DNA from: Bacteroidales bacterium
GTDB lineage: Bacteria; Bacteroidota; Bacteroidia; Bacteroidales; P3
Reading direction: 5' to 3'
Length of the DNA: 64,000 nt
NCBI GenBank assembly: GCA_016292015.1
Contig: JAEEZY010000009.1
Coordinates: 84,423-148,422 of the forward strand
Shown: positions 16,903 through 25,441 of the stretch, piece after piece
Layout: each line of letters starts with the position of its first letter
How positions within the stretch are numbered: the first letter of the stretch is position 1
Program-made: the position numbers and the translations under genes
Notes under the pieces: model-generated
What the model saw: the letters and a program-made list of their open reading frames with translations, nothing else
Told to the model about the DNA's origin: nothing
The model's database searches: none

Positions 16903-17118
16903 TTAATTACACTCAAGGCCGTTTTTCTTCTCGGCGACGGTGACAACAGTGTTCATGTCAGAGCATTTTTTGTAGGAGTCTTTGTCAAGTTCGACATCTT
17001 CGTGAGTGGTGACAACAACGCCAGCAGCGTAAGTTTTGCAGGTGCATTTTTTGTTGCAGGAAGTGGTGAACAATCCAACCATTGCGATAGCGGCCAAAGC
17101 CAATACGATTTTCTTCAT
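16903..17118 (-). CDS. Small Cys-rich lipoprotein (copy 2)
   Basis: A 71-aa paralogue of the neighbouring lipoprotein: lipobox ending TTSC (Cys21), then NKKCTCKTY and KKCSDMNTV, ending LECN. Both genes probably lie in one transcript from the promoter at 17184-17212, with 80 bp between them. The Cys pattern is conserved while the middle of the protein differs, which argues for a maintained fold. Function unknown. Confidence 0.8.
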   Translation of the reverse strand: MKKIVLALAAIAMVGLFTTSCNKKCTCKTYAAGVVVTTHEDVELDKDSYKKCSDMNTVVTVAEKKNGLECN

Positions 17119-17143
17119 AATGTGTTTAGTTTGTTATAATTAA

Positions 17144-17166
17144 GCCTACTCTAAAAGGTTTTCGGC
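17144..17166 (-). promoter_or_regulatory. Shared 23-nt leader element (copy 2)
   Basis: Second copy of the element described at 16846, differing by one base. Here it lies between the promoter and the start codon and so belongs to the transcribed leader. Confidence 0.55.
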
Positions 17167-17183
17167 ATTCCCCTATTATTGTG

Positions 17184-17212
17184 CAAATATAGTATTTTTG
17201 CTTGAATTACAA
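17184..17212 (-). promoter_or_regulatory. Promoter (TTG / TATATTTG) of the lipoprotein pair
   Basis: Minus-strand -7 box TATATTTG (17184-17191) with a -33 TTG 18 bp upstream (17210-17212), a good match to the Bacteroidetes consensus. Confidence 0.7.
17193..17200 (+). promoter_or_regulatory. Divergent -7 box TATTTTTG
   Basis: A plus-strand TAnnTTTG that partly overlaps the lipoprotein promoter and points toward the small ORF at 17248 and the 11-bp array. No clear -33. Confidence 0.35.
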
Positions 17213-17247
17213 CTATTATGTGACAATTGTTTTCAAAAAATTGCATC

Positions 17248-17382
17248 ATGAGAAAAAAGAAGTGTGTATTTGGTGCGGAAGTTGGTGTGTTAATTTTGTG
17301 TTTTTTAGTTATTTATGTATTTGTCGTGTGCTTAGGCGGTTGGTTTGCAGGAGTCTGCGTATGGCATGTGAGAATGTTGTAG
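17248..17382 (+). CDS. Possible 44-aa membrane peptide
   Basis: A short ORF starting MRKKKCVFGAEVG, followed by one strongly hydrophobic helix (VLILCFLVIYVFVVCL) and ending WHVRML. The charged N-terminus plus single helix is typical of small membrane proteins. A plus-strand -7 box lies 48 bp upstream, and the 3' end runs into the first units of an 11-bp repeat array. No homologue is known to me and there is no clear ribosome-binding site; it may be chance. Confidence 0.35.
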   Translation: MRKKKCVFGAEVGVLILCFLVIYVFVVCLGGWFAGVCVWHVRML

Positions 17383-17499
17383 GAGTGATGTTGGTGTTTT
17401 GTAGGACCTAGGTAGGAGGTTTGTAGGAGCTATGTAGGAGGTTTGTAGGAGGTAAGTGGGAGTGAGGTGGGAGGAAGGTTGGAGTGAGGTGGTGGTTGG
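17347..17499. repeat. 11-bp periodic array (GTAGGAG type)
   Basis: Units beginning GTAGGA or a close variant fall at 17379, 17390, 17401, 17412, 17423, 17434, 17445, 17456, 17467, 17478 and 17489, every 11 bp without slippage. Weaker units extend left to about 17347. The unit drifts from GTAGGAGGTTT to GTGGGAGGAAG and GTTGGAGTGAG. It lies downstream of the cdaA stop. Confidence 0.85.
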
Positions 17500-17503
17500 G
17501 GAT

Positions 17504-18298
17504 TTAGCTGATGTTCGCTTCGAGGAACTGGCGGAGTTCGACTGGAGAGACGTCGTGGTGGATCTGACCATCTACGACGTAAGAGATGGCGCCGGTTTCT
17601 TCGCTCACGACGACGCTTATGACGTCAATCTGCTCGCTTATGCCTATTGCAGAGCGGTGACGGAGGCCGAGGTTGGGGTCGATCTGGTTGTTGGAGGATA
17701 CGGGGAGAATGCAGCGGGCGGCGAGGATGGTGTTTTTCTTCACTATGACGGCGCCGTCGTGAAGGGGCGAGTTTTTGAAGAAAAGTGCCTCGAGCAGGGG
17801 AGCCGAGGTGGTGGCGTCGATGCGTTCGCCTGTGGCGATGATGTCGTCGAGTTCGTTCTGGCGTTTGAAGATGATGAGTGCTCCGGTTTTTGATTGAGAC
17901 ATGTGCATGCAGGCTTGGATGTAAGGCTCGACATTGAGCGAAGAGCTCTGGGAGAAGTTGTGTTTCCAGAAAAGGAATCGTTTCTTGAACGAGTCGCCGG
18001 CGAGCGTGGTTTTGGTGCCGACGAGAAGGAGGAATTTCCTGATTTCGGGTTGGAAGATGATGACGAGAGCGACGAGGCCGACGCTCACAATCTCGCCGAG
18101 GAGTGCGCCAGAGAGGCGCATGTTGAGGAAGTAGGCAATCTGTCGTGCTATGACTATGACGAGAATTGCCCAGAAGATGCGGATGACGTTGGTGCCGCGG
18201 ACGAGGCGGTAGAGATAGAAAAAGAGCGCCGTCACCAGGAGAATGTCGATGACATCGACGAAGCGGATGGAATGGAGGCCTGCGATAAGTGTGAGCAT
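17504..18298 (-). CDS. cdaA: Diadenylate cyclase CdaA
   Basis: A 264-aa membrane enzyme that makes cyclic di-AMP from two ATP. Three N-terminal membrane helices (about 12-32, 38-58, 66-86) precede the DAC domain with the catalytic DGA motif at 181-183 (SPLHDGAVIV) and RHR at 213-215 (GLRHRSAIG). Both motifs are intact. It follows folP by 31 bp on the same strand, the usual Bacteroidetes arrangement, and is probably cotranscribed with it. No CdaR regulator is adjacent. Confidence 0.95.
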   Translation of the reverse strand: MLTLIAGLHSIRFVDVIDILLVTALFFYLYRLVRGTNVIRIFWAILVIVIARQIAYFLNMRLSGALLGEIVSVGLVALVIIFQPEIRKFLLLVGTKTTLAGDSFKKRFLFWKHNFSQSSSLNVEPYIQACMHMSQSKTGALIIFKRQNELDDIIATGERIDATTSAPLLEALFFKNSPLHDGAVIVKKNTILAARCILPVSSNNQIDPNLGLRHRSAIGISEQIDVISVVVSEETGAISYVVDGQIHHDVSPVELRQFLEANIS

Positions 18299-18329
18299 GG
18301 GTGGAGAGAGTTTAGGGGTTAATTTTTTT

Positions 18330-19175
18330 TTATTTGTAGAGGAGTTTTACAGATTCGAGAGCGGGTTTGGGGTCGTGTACGCGGAGTATTCTGGCGCCTT
18401 TCATCAGGGCTTTGGTGTTGAGGACGGAAGTGCCGTTCAAGGCGTCGAGGGGTGTGATGCCGAGTTTGCGGTAAATCATTGATTTGCGCGACAAGCCGAC
18501 CAGCAAGGGTTCGCGGAAGGCGGAGGAAAGCTCGTCGAGGCGGTCGAGAAGTTCGTAGTTCTGCTCGATGGTCTTTCCGAAGCCGAAGCCGGGGTCGATC
18601 CATACGTCCTTGACGCCAAGAGAGTAGAGCTGGTTGAGGCGGTGGGAGAGGTAGAGGCAGAGGTCTTGGACGATGTCGCCGTAGTCGCATTTCGACTGCA
18701 TCTCGTCGGGGCGCCCGGAAGTGTGCATGAGGATGTAGGGCACCTGGAGCCGAGCGACGGTTTCGAACATGCGGTCGTCGAGTTGACCGCCGCTGATGTC
18801 GTTGATGATGTCGGCGCCGCAGTCGATGGCAGCCGTTGCACTTTCGGCAAGATAGGTGTCAACCGAGATGATGGCGTCGGGAAGCGATTTGCGAATGCGC
18901 TCGATGACGGGTTTGAGGCGAGCAATTTCGTCGTTTGCATCGGCAAGGCGGTTGCCAGGCTTGGAGGAAGTGGCGCCAATGTCGATGATGTCGGCGCCGT
19001 CGGCAATGAGTTTTTCAGCGTGAGCGGCAGCCTTGTCAACCGAAGAGTATCGCCCGCCGTCGTAGAACGAATCGTCGCCGATATTGAGTATGCCCATGAC
19101 GGCAGGTCGGTCGAAGGAGACCAATTTTTTATGGACACACAAGGTGAATGCTGAAAATTTTGTATCTTTGCTCAT
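18330..19175 (-). CDS. folP: Dihydropteroate synthase
   Basis: A 281-aa TIM-barrel enzyme joining p-aminobenzoate to 6-hydroxymethyl-dihydropterin diphosphate in folate synthesis. Recognisable: MGILNIGDDSFYDGG (27-41), DIGATSSKPG (65-74), VDTYLAE, NDISGG, and DPGFGFGKT. Two active-site loops differ from the common text: loop 1 normally reads NVTPDSF and here NIGDDSF, and loop 2 normally STRPGA and here SSKPGN. The start is at MSKDTKF; the longer frame to 19583 runs into the divergent gene. It probably forms an operon with cdaA. Confidence 0.93.
   Translation of the reverse strand: MSKDTKFSAFTLCVHKKLVSFDRPAVMGILNIGDDSFYDGGRYSSVDKAAAHAEKLIADGADIIDIGATSSKPGNRLADANDEIARLKPVIERIRKSLPDAIISVDTYLAESATAAIDCGADIINDISGGQLDDRMFETVARLQVPYILMHTSGRPDEMQSKCDYGDIVQDLCLYLSHRLNQLYSLGVKDVWIDPGFGFGKTIEQNYELLDRLDELSSAFREPLLVGLSRKSMIYRKLGITPLDALNGTSVLNTKALMKGARILRVHDPKPALESVKLLYK
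19163..19170 (+). promoter_or_regulatory. -7 box TATCTTTG for the DUF1599 operon
   Basis: A plus-strand TAnnTTTG lying inside the first codons of folP (opposite strand), 56 bp upstream of the DUF1599 start. Confidence 0.55.
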
Positions 19176-19226
19176 TGCTATAAAAACGCTATGTTCGTTT
19201 ATTAATTGTATATCAACAATAAAAAA

Positions 19227-19787
19227 ATGCCTATGCCAGACACTGCAGGAGAATTTGCAAGAGAGATAGGGCGATGCAGAGACATATTCGAGAAGAAGGC
19301 CCGGGATTACGGCACATCGTGGCGGATTTTGCGGCTGCCGTCGCTCACCGACCAGATATACATCAAGGCCAGCAGGATACGCAGTATCCAGGAGAAGGGG
19401 GCGCACCTTGTGGATGAGGGCGTCGTGCCGGAGTTTGTCGCTATGGTCAACTATGCCACGATGGCGTTGATACAGCAAGAGCTGGGCGGCAGTGGCGACG
19501 ATGAGCTGCCGATAGAGAGAGCCCTTGAGCTTTATGACAGGCATATCAAGAGCGCCACAGAGCTTATGACGGCCAAGAACCACGACTATGGCGAGGCATG
19601 GCGGCAGATGAGGGTGAGCTCGATGGTCGATTTGATACTGATGAAGATACGCCGTATCAAGCAGATAGAAGACAACGACGGAAAGACCATCATTTCAGAA
19701 GGTGTGGAGGGCAGCTATAAGGACATAATCAACTACTCGATATTCTGCCTGATAAGGCTTGGTGAGGAGAAGCCGATAGTCGGATGA
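19227..19787 (+). CDS. DUF1599 domain protein
   Basis: A 186-aa cytosolic protein with two copies of the DUF1599 motif: KARDYGTSWRILRLPSLTDQ (about 23-42) and KNHDYGEAWRQMRVSSMVDL (about 120-139), each followed by a KxxRIxxI helix. The family has been loosely linked to nucleotide-modifying folds but has no proven activity. The ATG at 19227 is preferred to an in-frame TTG at 19206. It is followed by the BT_3928-like gene, the same order as in Bacteroides. Confidence 0.88.
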   Translation: MPMPDTAGEFAREIGRCRDIFEKKARDYGTSWRILRLPSLTDQIYIKASRIRSIQEKGAHLVDEGVVPEFVAMVNYATMALIQQELGGSGDDELPIERALELYDRHIKSATELMTAKNHDYGEAWRQMRVSSMVDLILMKIRRIKQIEDNDGKTIISEGVEGSYKDIINYSIFCLIRLGEEKPIVG

Positions 19788-19842
19788 TTGAAAAAAGACT
19801 GTTATTTAATACTTTATAACCATTTCAACATTTAGTCACATC

Positions 19843-20976
19843 ATGAAAGATACAAGGATGAATTACACGCTGAACGTCATAGCACGCTGGTTTGTGGGGT
19901 TGGTGTTCCTGTTTTCCAGTTTCAGCAAGGGCGTTGACCCGCTGGGCACGGCCTTCAAGGTGCAGGAGTACATGACGGCGTGGTCGATAGGCAGCTGGAC
20001 CTTCGAGTGGGCGCTGCCGTTGGCGAATTTTCTTTCGGTGGCGCTGATATGTGCCGAGTTTGTTGTGGGAGTGTTGCTTATCACCGGCTGTTTCCGCCGT
20101 ATTTCGGCGTGGATGCTGGCGGCGATGATGCTTTTCTTTACGGTGACCACGCTTATAGATGCCATCACGAACAAGGTGACCGACTGCGGCTGCTTCGGCG
20201 ATGCATTGAAGCTCACGAATTGGCAGACGTTCTGGAAAAACGTGGTGCTGGATGTGCCCACGGTGTGGATATTCATGACGCAGAGGTTGCGCTACCGCAG
20301 ACGGTTTGAGCGTGATATGATTGTGCTGATAGCGGCGACGGCGTTGATGGTCGGCTTCGAGATATACAACATCAACAACGAACCCTGCATAGACTTCCGC
20401 GACTGGAAGGTGGGGAAACGCATGATAGAGACCGACGAGAACCTTCAGCTGAAGAGCTATATGACATACCGCAACAAAGCCACAGGTGAGGAAGTGGAGA
20501 TTGAAACAAAAGATTGGATGGCATATCAAGACGAGACGGTTTGGGAGCTTACGGGCAGCAGGGTTGTGGATCCGCATGAGATAAAGGCCGACGGATTCTC
20601 GATGCTCGACATGGACGGCAACGACATGTCGGTTGATATGCTCAGTTCGCCGGATTACCTGCTGATAGCCACACTGCCGAATCCCGATTTGAAGAAGATG
20701 AACGCTAAAGGCTTGAGGGCACTCAAGTCGGTGAGCCAGTTTGCGATGGATCATGACATAGAGATGGTGGTGCTGGCTTCGGCGCTTGCGGAGGATGTGC
20801 AGTCGTTCCTCTACGATAACGGGCTTGAGATGGACTTCTATGGAGCCGACGAGAAAGCCATTCTTGTGATGGCGCGTGCGATGCCGGCGTTTGTGTTGAT
20901 GAAGGACGGAGTGGTGATGGGCAAATGGCACTACCGCAACTTTCGAAAGATAATGGATTATGATTTTGACGATTAG
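19843..20976 (+). CDS. BT_3928-like DoxX/MauE family membrane protein
   Basis: A 377-aa protein: four membrane helices of the DoxX/MauE type (about 12-30, 58-82, 88-105, 125-142), a DCGCFGD motif at 114-120 as in MauE-like proteins, one more helix (about 155-170), then a soluble C-terminal domain (about 190-377) with a thioredoxin-like strand pattern (PDYLLIATLPNPD; AMPAFVLMKDGVV). The DCGC cysteines suggest redox relay across the membrane, perhaps passing electrons to the C-terminal domain; that is inference. No CxxC motif is seen in the C-terminal domain. Confidence 0.85.
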   Translation: MKDTRMNYTLNVIARWFVGLVFLFSSFSKGVDPLGTAFKVQEYMTAWSIGSWTFEWALPLANFLSVALICAEFVVGVLLITGCFRRISAWMLAAMMLFFTVTTLIDAITNKVTDCGCFGDALKLTNWQTFWKNVVLDVPTVWIFMTQRLRYRRRFERDMIVLIAATALMVGFEIYNINNEPCIDFRDWKVGKRMIETDENLQLKSYMTYRNKATGEEVEIETKDWMAYQDETVWELTGSRVVDPHEIKADGFSMLDMDGNDMSVDMLSSPDYLLIATLPNPDLKKMNAKGLRALKSVSQFAMDHDIEMVVLASALAEDVQSFLYDNGLEMDFYGADEKAILVMARAMPAFVLMKDGVVMGKWHYRNFRKIMDYDFDD

Positions 20977-21025
20977 AGGGGGCTCGAAAAACTGAGGTCA
21001 GTAACGAACAAATTAACTATTCAAT

Positions 21026-21583
21026 ATGATACAGAGAATTCAATCATTCTATCTTGTGCTGGCAGCATGCGCCATGGCGCTGTGTTTCATGTTTCCGGTG
21101 GCGAAATACAAGACACCCGACAAGCAGGTTTATGCGCAATACAGCTTGATAAAAAAACAAGCTGTTGACCAGAATACAGAACAAGGCGAAACCGCGGGTG
21201 TGGAGGACGACTTCGACCAGATAGGCGGCAATATGAGCAAACTGGGATATGCCAAGGCTCCCGTGTGGCCGTTGCTGACGCTGGTGGTGCTGGTTATCGC
21301 CATAGCGCTGACAAGCATCTTCCTATATGGCAACCGCACGCGACAGGTGAGAGTGGTGGCCGTGGGCTTTCTTCTCAACGTGGTGTATATCTTCTTGGTG
21401 TTCATTTGGGCGGCAGATGCCTTCCTGAAGCCAATAAAGCAGTCGTTCGCCAACAGCGAATGGGTTACGACCTACTCGGTGGCAACCTGGGCTCCAGTGG
21501 TGAGCTGCATACTGCTGTTCCTTGCCCAGAACGCCATCAAGCGAGACGAGAAGAAGGTGAGAGACGCAGACAGAATCAGATAA
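21026..21583 (+). CDS. DUF4293 family membrane protein
   Basis: A 185-aa protein beginning MIQRIQSFYLVLA, the hallmark of DUF4293, with four membrane helices (about 5-24, 85-105, 112-132, 150-170) and an acidic extracytoplasmic loop (45-75). The family is restricted to Bacteroidetes and has no known function. It lies between the BT_3928-like gene and tsaE. Confidence 0.88.
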   Translation: MIQRIQSFYLVLAACAMALCFMFPVAKYKTPDKQVYAQYSLIKKQAVDQNTEQGETAGVEDDFDQIGGNMSKLGYAKAPVWPLLTLVVLVIAIALTSIFLYGNRTRQVRVVAVGFLLNVVYIFLVFIWAADAFLKPIKQSFANSEWVTTYSVATWAPVVSCILLFLAQNAIKRDEKKVRDADRIR

Positions 21584-21624
21584 GAGAGAAACGGATAACA
21601 AAAATCAAGCAGGAGTTGGAGAAA

Positions 21625-22056
21625 TTGGGTTATACGGCCACGTTTGACAGATTGTCGCAACTTAAAACTGTTGCAAGCGAGCTGTTGGAAACGTTCAGCG
21701 ACGACCGTTTCTTTGCCTTCTTTGGAGCCATGGGGGTCGGGAAGACCACGCTCATCAAGGAGATGTGTGAATTGTTGGGGTCGGACGACAATGTATGCAG
21801 CCCCACTTTCGCTATCATCAACGAGTATTCGACATGCGACGACAAGCCAATCTACCACTTTGACTTCTATAGGCTCAAGAACCTTGACGAGGCTTATGAT
21901 ATAGGTTATGAGGAGTATTTCTACTCAGGCGACTACTGCTTTACGGAGTGGACAGAGAAGGTGGAAGAGCTGCTGCCCGAGCGTTACGTGAGGGTTGATA
22001 TGACAGAAGCCAACGGGATTCGCACGTTGAATGCGAAACAGATAATAGAAAAATAG
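21625..22056 (+). CDS. tsaE: tRNA threonylcarbamoyladenosine biosynthesis ATPase TsaE
   Basis: A 143-aa P-loop ATPase needed with TsaB, TsaC and TsaD to make t6A37 of ANN-decoding tRNAs. Seen: the GAMGVGKTTLIKEM nucleotide-binding loop, SPTFAIINEY, HFDFYRL and FTEWTEK, all typical. There is no ATG near the expected start. I place it at the TTG of 21625, nine bases after an AGGAG Shine-Dalgarno-like sequence; TTG 21616 is the alternative. A longer open frame to 21265 overlaps DUF4293 out of frame and is not coding. rsfS follows after one base. Confidence 0.88.
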   Translation: MGYTATFDRLSQLKTVASELLETFSDDRFFAFFGAMGVGKTTLIKEMCELLGSDDNVCSPTFAIINEYSTCDDKPIYHFDFYRLKNLDEAYDIGYEEYFYSGDYCFTEWTEKVEELLPERYVRVDMTEANGIRTLNAKQIIEK

Positions 22057-22057
22057 A

Positions 22058-22444
22058 ATGGAGACAAAAGACAAAAACAATCAGAGAAGCGAGACGGAGA
22101 TGCTTGCCAGGGTGGCGGCACACGCCCTTTCGGACAAGAAAGGGGAGGATGTGCGCATACTTGACCTGCGAGAGTTGCAGACGGCACCGGCAAGGTTTTT
22201 TGTGATAGCGACGGGCAATGTGCCGTCGCATGTGTCGGCAATGAGCGATGCAGTGCATGAAGCGGTGAAGAAGATGTTTGGCCAGAACCCCTCGAAAGTG
22301 GAGGGCTATAGCAACGCCGAGTGGATACTGATGGATTACTTTGACGTTGTGGTGCATATCTTCCAGAAGGAGAAACGCGACTACTACCGCCTGGAACAGC
22401 TTTGGGCAGACGGGAAAGAGATTAAAATTGAAAATAAAGAATGA
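22058..22444 (+). CDS. rsfS: Ribosomal silencing factor RsfS
   Basis: A 128-aa protein of the RsfS/Iojap family, with LDLRELQTAPARFFVIATG, GYSNAEWILMDYFDVVVHIF and a YYRLEQLW end, close to the family consensus. RsfS binds ribosomal protein uL14 and blocks subunit joining when nutrients are scarce. It begins one base after tsaE and ends one base before ftsH. Confidence 0.95.
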   Translation: METKDKNNQRSETEMLARVAAHALSDKKGEDVRILDLRELQTAPARFFVIATGNVPSHVSAMSDAVHEAVKKMFGQNPSKVEGYSNAEWILMDYFDVVVHIFQKEKRDYYRLEQLWADGKEIKIENKE

Positions 22445-22445
22445 G

Positions 22446-24554
22446 ATGAGCGAACAGAATCAAAATACAAACAACGACGACAAACAGCAAAAGCCGCAAC
22501 CGAACCAGCAGCCGAAGAAGTCGGGCAAGAATGTGATGCTGTATGTCATATATGGCATAGTGATACTGGGATTGGGATATCTATTCCTCCCCGGCGAGAA
22601 AAAATCAGCATCGAAAGAACTGACCTGGGAGGAATTGGAGCCGATACTGCTGAACCACGAGTATGAAAGGATTGTGGTTGTAAACCAAGAGTTTGCAGAA
22701 ATACATATCAAGGACGACTTGGTGGAGAGCAAATATACCGATCTGAAAGGTTCCTCGCCCCTGATTGGCAAAGCCAAGTCCGAAAATGCGTTCTATAGGT
22801 ACAATATCGGCAATCTCGAGCATTTTGACAAGGAACTTTCAGGTGTGGAGGAAAAACTCGACGGGGTGCATATCTCATATCAGATCGAGAAGCGTAAAAA
22901 CGCATGGAGGGATATCCTTATGTTGTTCGGACCGCTGCTGATGTTGATACTTTTCTTCTACCTCATGACCCGAATGACCTCGCGGCAGATGGGAAGCGGA
23001 GGCGGCATATTCGGAGTGGGCCGCTCAAAAGCCAAGATGTACGACGGCAAGAACCTCAAGACCAATGTCACATTCAAGGATGTGGCGGGGCTTGCAGGAG
23101 CGAAGGAAGAGGTGGTTGAGGTTGTTGATTTTCTCAAGAACCCCAAGCGATACACCGACCTGGGCGGCAAGATACCCAAAGGCGTTCTGCTGGTAGGCCC
23201 TCCGGGAACAGGTAAGACCTTGTTGGCCAAGGCTGTTGCGGGCGAAGCTAATGTGCCGTTCTTCTCAATGTCGGGCAGTGACTTTGTGGAGATGTTTGTC
23301 GGAGTCGGTGCTTCGCGAGTTCGAGACCTGTTTGAAGAAGCCAAGAAGAAGGCTCCGTGCATCATATTCATCGATGAAATTGACGCGGTTGGTCGTGCGC
23401 GAGGGCACAGCGGGATGAGCAACGCCAACGACGAGCGCGAGAACACGCTCAACCAGCTCCTTACCGAGATGGACGGTTTCAGCAGCGGAACAAACGTGAT
23501 AGTGCTGGCTGCCACCAACCGAGCCGATGTGCTGGACAAAGCGCTGCTGCGTGCAGGACGATTCGACCGCCAGATATATGTGGAACTGCCGGATATCGAG
23601 GAGCGCAAGGCTATCTTCGAAGTCCACATGAAAGGGCTGAAACTGTGTAATGATAAAAATGCTGAGGGTTACGTTGACCGCGAGTTTCTTGCCAAGCAGA
23701 CGCCGGGCTTCTCGGGTGCCGACATCGCCAACGTCTGCAACGAGGCTGCCCTCTGCGCTGCTCGCAAGAACAAGAAGATCATCGAGAAGCAGGACTTCCT
23801 CGATGCGGTTGACCGTATAGTCGGCGGCCTCGAGAAACGCACCAAGGTCCTCACCGAGAACGAGAAACGCACCATCGCCTACCACGAGTCGGGACATGCC
23901 TCCGTCAGCTGGCTGTCGCGTTGGGCGTCGCCGTTGGTCAAGGTCACTATCGTGCCGCGTGGGCGTGCTCTCGGTGCAGCATGGTATCTGCCGGAGGAAC
24001 GTCAGATCACCACCTACGAGCAGATGTTCGACGAACTGACATCACTTATGGCTGGCCGCGCCGCCGAGGATGTGGTGTTCGGCAAGATAAGTACAGGCGC
24101 CCTCAACGATATGGAACGCGCCACCAAGATGGCGCAGTCGATGGTGGTTTATTACGGCATGAGCCCCGAATTAGGCAATATAAGCTACTACGACACTAGC
24201 GGGCAGAACGACTTCGGCTTCACCAAACCGTTCAGCGAGAAAACCGCCGAGAAGATAGACGCCGAGGTACGCCGCATAGTCGAGGAGGCATACAGCACCG
24301 CAAAACGCCTCATCAACGAACACCGCGACCAGCTCGATGAACTCGCTGGCCAACTCTTCGACAAAGAGGTGCTCTTCCGCGAAGACCTGGAACGTATCTA
24401 CGGTAAACGCCCGTGGGACGAAGAACCTAAACAAATCGAGAACCCTGAGCCATCTGAGACAGCAGAAAACCTCGACCAATCGGAAAGCTCAGAAAACTCA
24501 GAACATTCAGGAAACTCGGATAACTCCGAAAACAATCCAACCTTACAGCAATGA
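22446..24554 (+). CDS. ftsH: ATP-dependent zinc metalloprotease FtsH
   Basis: A 702-aa inner-membrane AAA+ protease. Membrane helices at about 29-48 and 156-175; periplasmic domain between; Walker A GPPGTGKT at 251-258; Walker B IIFIDEID at 306-313; arginine finger region RAGRFDR; and zinc site HESGH at 480-484. It degrades misfolded membrane proteins and regulators. The N-terminus is Gln/Asn-rich and the last 40 residues are a Ser/Glu/Asn-rich tail. It starts one base after rsfS and overlaps cdsA by 4 nt. Confidence 0.97.
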   Translation: MSEQNQNTNNDDKQQKPQPNQQPKKSGKNVMLYVIYGIVILGLGYLFLPGEKKSASKELTWEELEPILLNHEYERIVVVNQEFAEIHIKDDLVESKYTDLKGSSPLIGKAKSENAFYRYNIGNLEHFDKELSGVEEKLDGVHISYQIEKRKNAWRDILMLFGPLLMLILFFYLMTRMTSRQMGSGGGIFGVGRSKAKMYDGKNLKTNVTFKDVAGLAGAKEEVVEVVDFLKNPKRYTDLGGKIPKGVLLVGPPGTGKTLLAKAVAGEANVPFFSMSGSDFVEMFVGVGASRVRDLFEEAKKKAPCIIFIDEIDAVGRARGHSGMSNANDERENTLNQLLTEMDGFSSGTNVIVLAATNRADVLDKALLRAGRFDRQIYVELPDIEERKAIFEVHMKGLKLCNDKNAEGYVDREFLAKQTPGFSGADIANVCNEAALCAARKNKKIIEKQDFLDAVDRIVGGLEKRTKVLTENEKRTIAYHESGHASVSWLSRWASPLVKVTIVPRGRALGAAWYLPEERQITTYEQMFDELTSLMAGRAAEDVVFGKISTGALNDMERATKMAQSMVVYYGMSPELGNISYYDTSGQNDFGFTKPFSEKTAEKIDAEVRRIVEEAYSTAKRLINEHRDQLDELAGQLFDKEVLFREDLERIYGKRPWDEEPKQIENPEPSETAENLDQSESSENSEHSGNSDNSENNPTLQQ

Positions 24555-25435
24555 AGAAATTCTGGATACGCACGGCCAGCTCGGTAGTTTACGTGGCGTT
24601 GTTCCTCGGGACAATGTTCAGCGGAAAGATTTTCGGCGACTATCTTGTTGGATCATTCGTGTTTGTTGCTTTCCTGCTCTTCGTCGCGGTTGGATGTACA
24701 CGAGAGTTTTACAAGATTCAAAAACTCAAAGGAACCCACGCTCTCGAGTGGATGGGGTATATGACAACAGTACTCGTGGTTTTGAGTTTCCTCGACTTGG
24801 GGTACATGTACGCTATGGGCGGATATGGTGTGGTGAGCAATGTTTTGGATTTGGCGTTGTCTGCTGTGTTGATTTTGCTCCTTTTGGGATTGCCGCTCAC
24901 GGCAATCATACAGCTTTGGCGCAAAAGCGACAATCCTTTCGGTGACATCGCCAGCACCTTTGTGCCGGTATTTTATATCGGAATGCCGCTTGGATTGATG
25001 CAAGTGGCGCAAATGACTCAAACCAATCTGCTGTTCCTGGCTGTGGCGCTGGTGTGGGTGAACGACGCCTGTGCATATATGTCGGGTTCGCTTTTTGGCA
25101 AACACAAGATGTGGGAACGCCTCTCGCCGGGTAAGTCATGGGAGGGAACCGTCATTGGAGTGCTCTGTGCCGCATTGGTCGGAGCATTGGCCACGCTGCT
25201 GCCTATGTTCAACATGTTGGATTGGTATTTCGGTGCTGTGCTGGGAGTGTTGTGTGGCGTGATCGGAACATTGGGCGACCTGGTCGAGTCGATGTACAAA
25301 CGTTCGGCAGGGTTGAAGGATTCAGGCAAGTTCCTCCCTGGTCACGGGGGATTTCTCGACCGCTTCGACAGCTTGCTTATACTGATGCCGTTCGCAACAA
25401 TATTCTTGGTTTTGGTAAGTGAAGGTATAATTTGA
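24551..25435 (+). CDS. cdsA: Phosphatidate cytidylyltransferase
   Basis: A 294-aa integral membrane enzyme making CDP-diacylglycerol from phosphatidate and CTP. Seven to eight helices; the C-terminal signature is present (SPGKSWEGT, then GDLVESMYKRSAGLKDSGK and LPGHGGFLDRFDS), which contains the metal-binding aspartates. It overlaps ftsH by 4 nt and is followed after 6 bp by a pseudouridine synthase gene. The rsfS-ftsH-cdsA order is common in Bacteroidetes. Confidence 0.95.
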   Translation: MKKFWIRTASSVVYVALFLGTMFSGKIFGDYLVGSFVFVAFLLFVAVGCTREFYKIQKLKGTHALEWMGYMTTVLVVLSFLDLGYMYAMGGYGVVSNVLDLALSAVLILLLLGLPLTAIIQLWRKSDNPFGDIASTFVPVFYIGMPLGLMQVAQMTQTNLLFLAVALVWVNDACAYMSGSLFGKHKMWERLSPGKSWEGTVIGVLCAALVGALATLLPMFNMLDWYFGAVLGVLCGVIGTLGDLVESMYKRSAGLKDSGKFLPGHGGFLDRFDSLLILMPFATIFLVLVSEGII

Positions 25436-25441
25436 CAACCG

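Noticed and set aside
17347..17499. CRISPR array at the 11-bp repeats
   Set aside because: The unit is far too short, there are no spacers of constant length and no cas genes; the same holds for the arrays at 31.6 and 56 kb and for the CACTAAT repeats.
18330..19583. N-terminally extended dihydropteroate synthase (417 codons)
   Set aside because: The extra 136 codons overlap the divergent DUF1599 gene and its promoter and show no homology; the family starts at MSKDTKF.
19825..20931. Long minus-strand ORF (368 codons), His/Arg-rich
   Set aside because: It lies opposite the well-supported BT_3928-like membrane protein, has no recognisable domain, and its composition is what the complement of that gene produces.
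21265..21624. N-terminal extension of TsaE
   Set aside because: This part is a different frame of the DUF4293 gene; TsaE proteins are about 140-150 aa.
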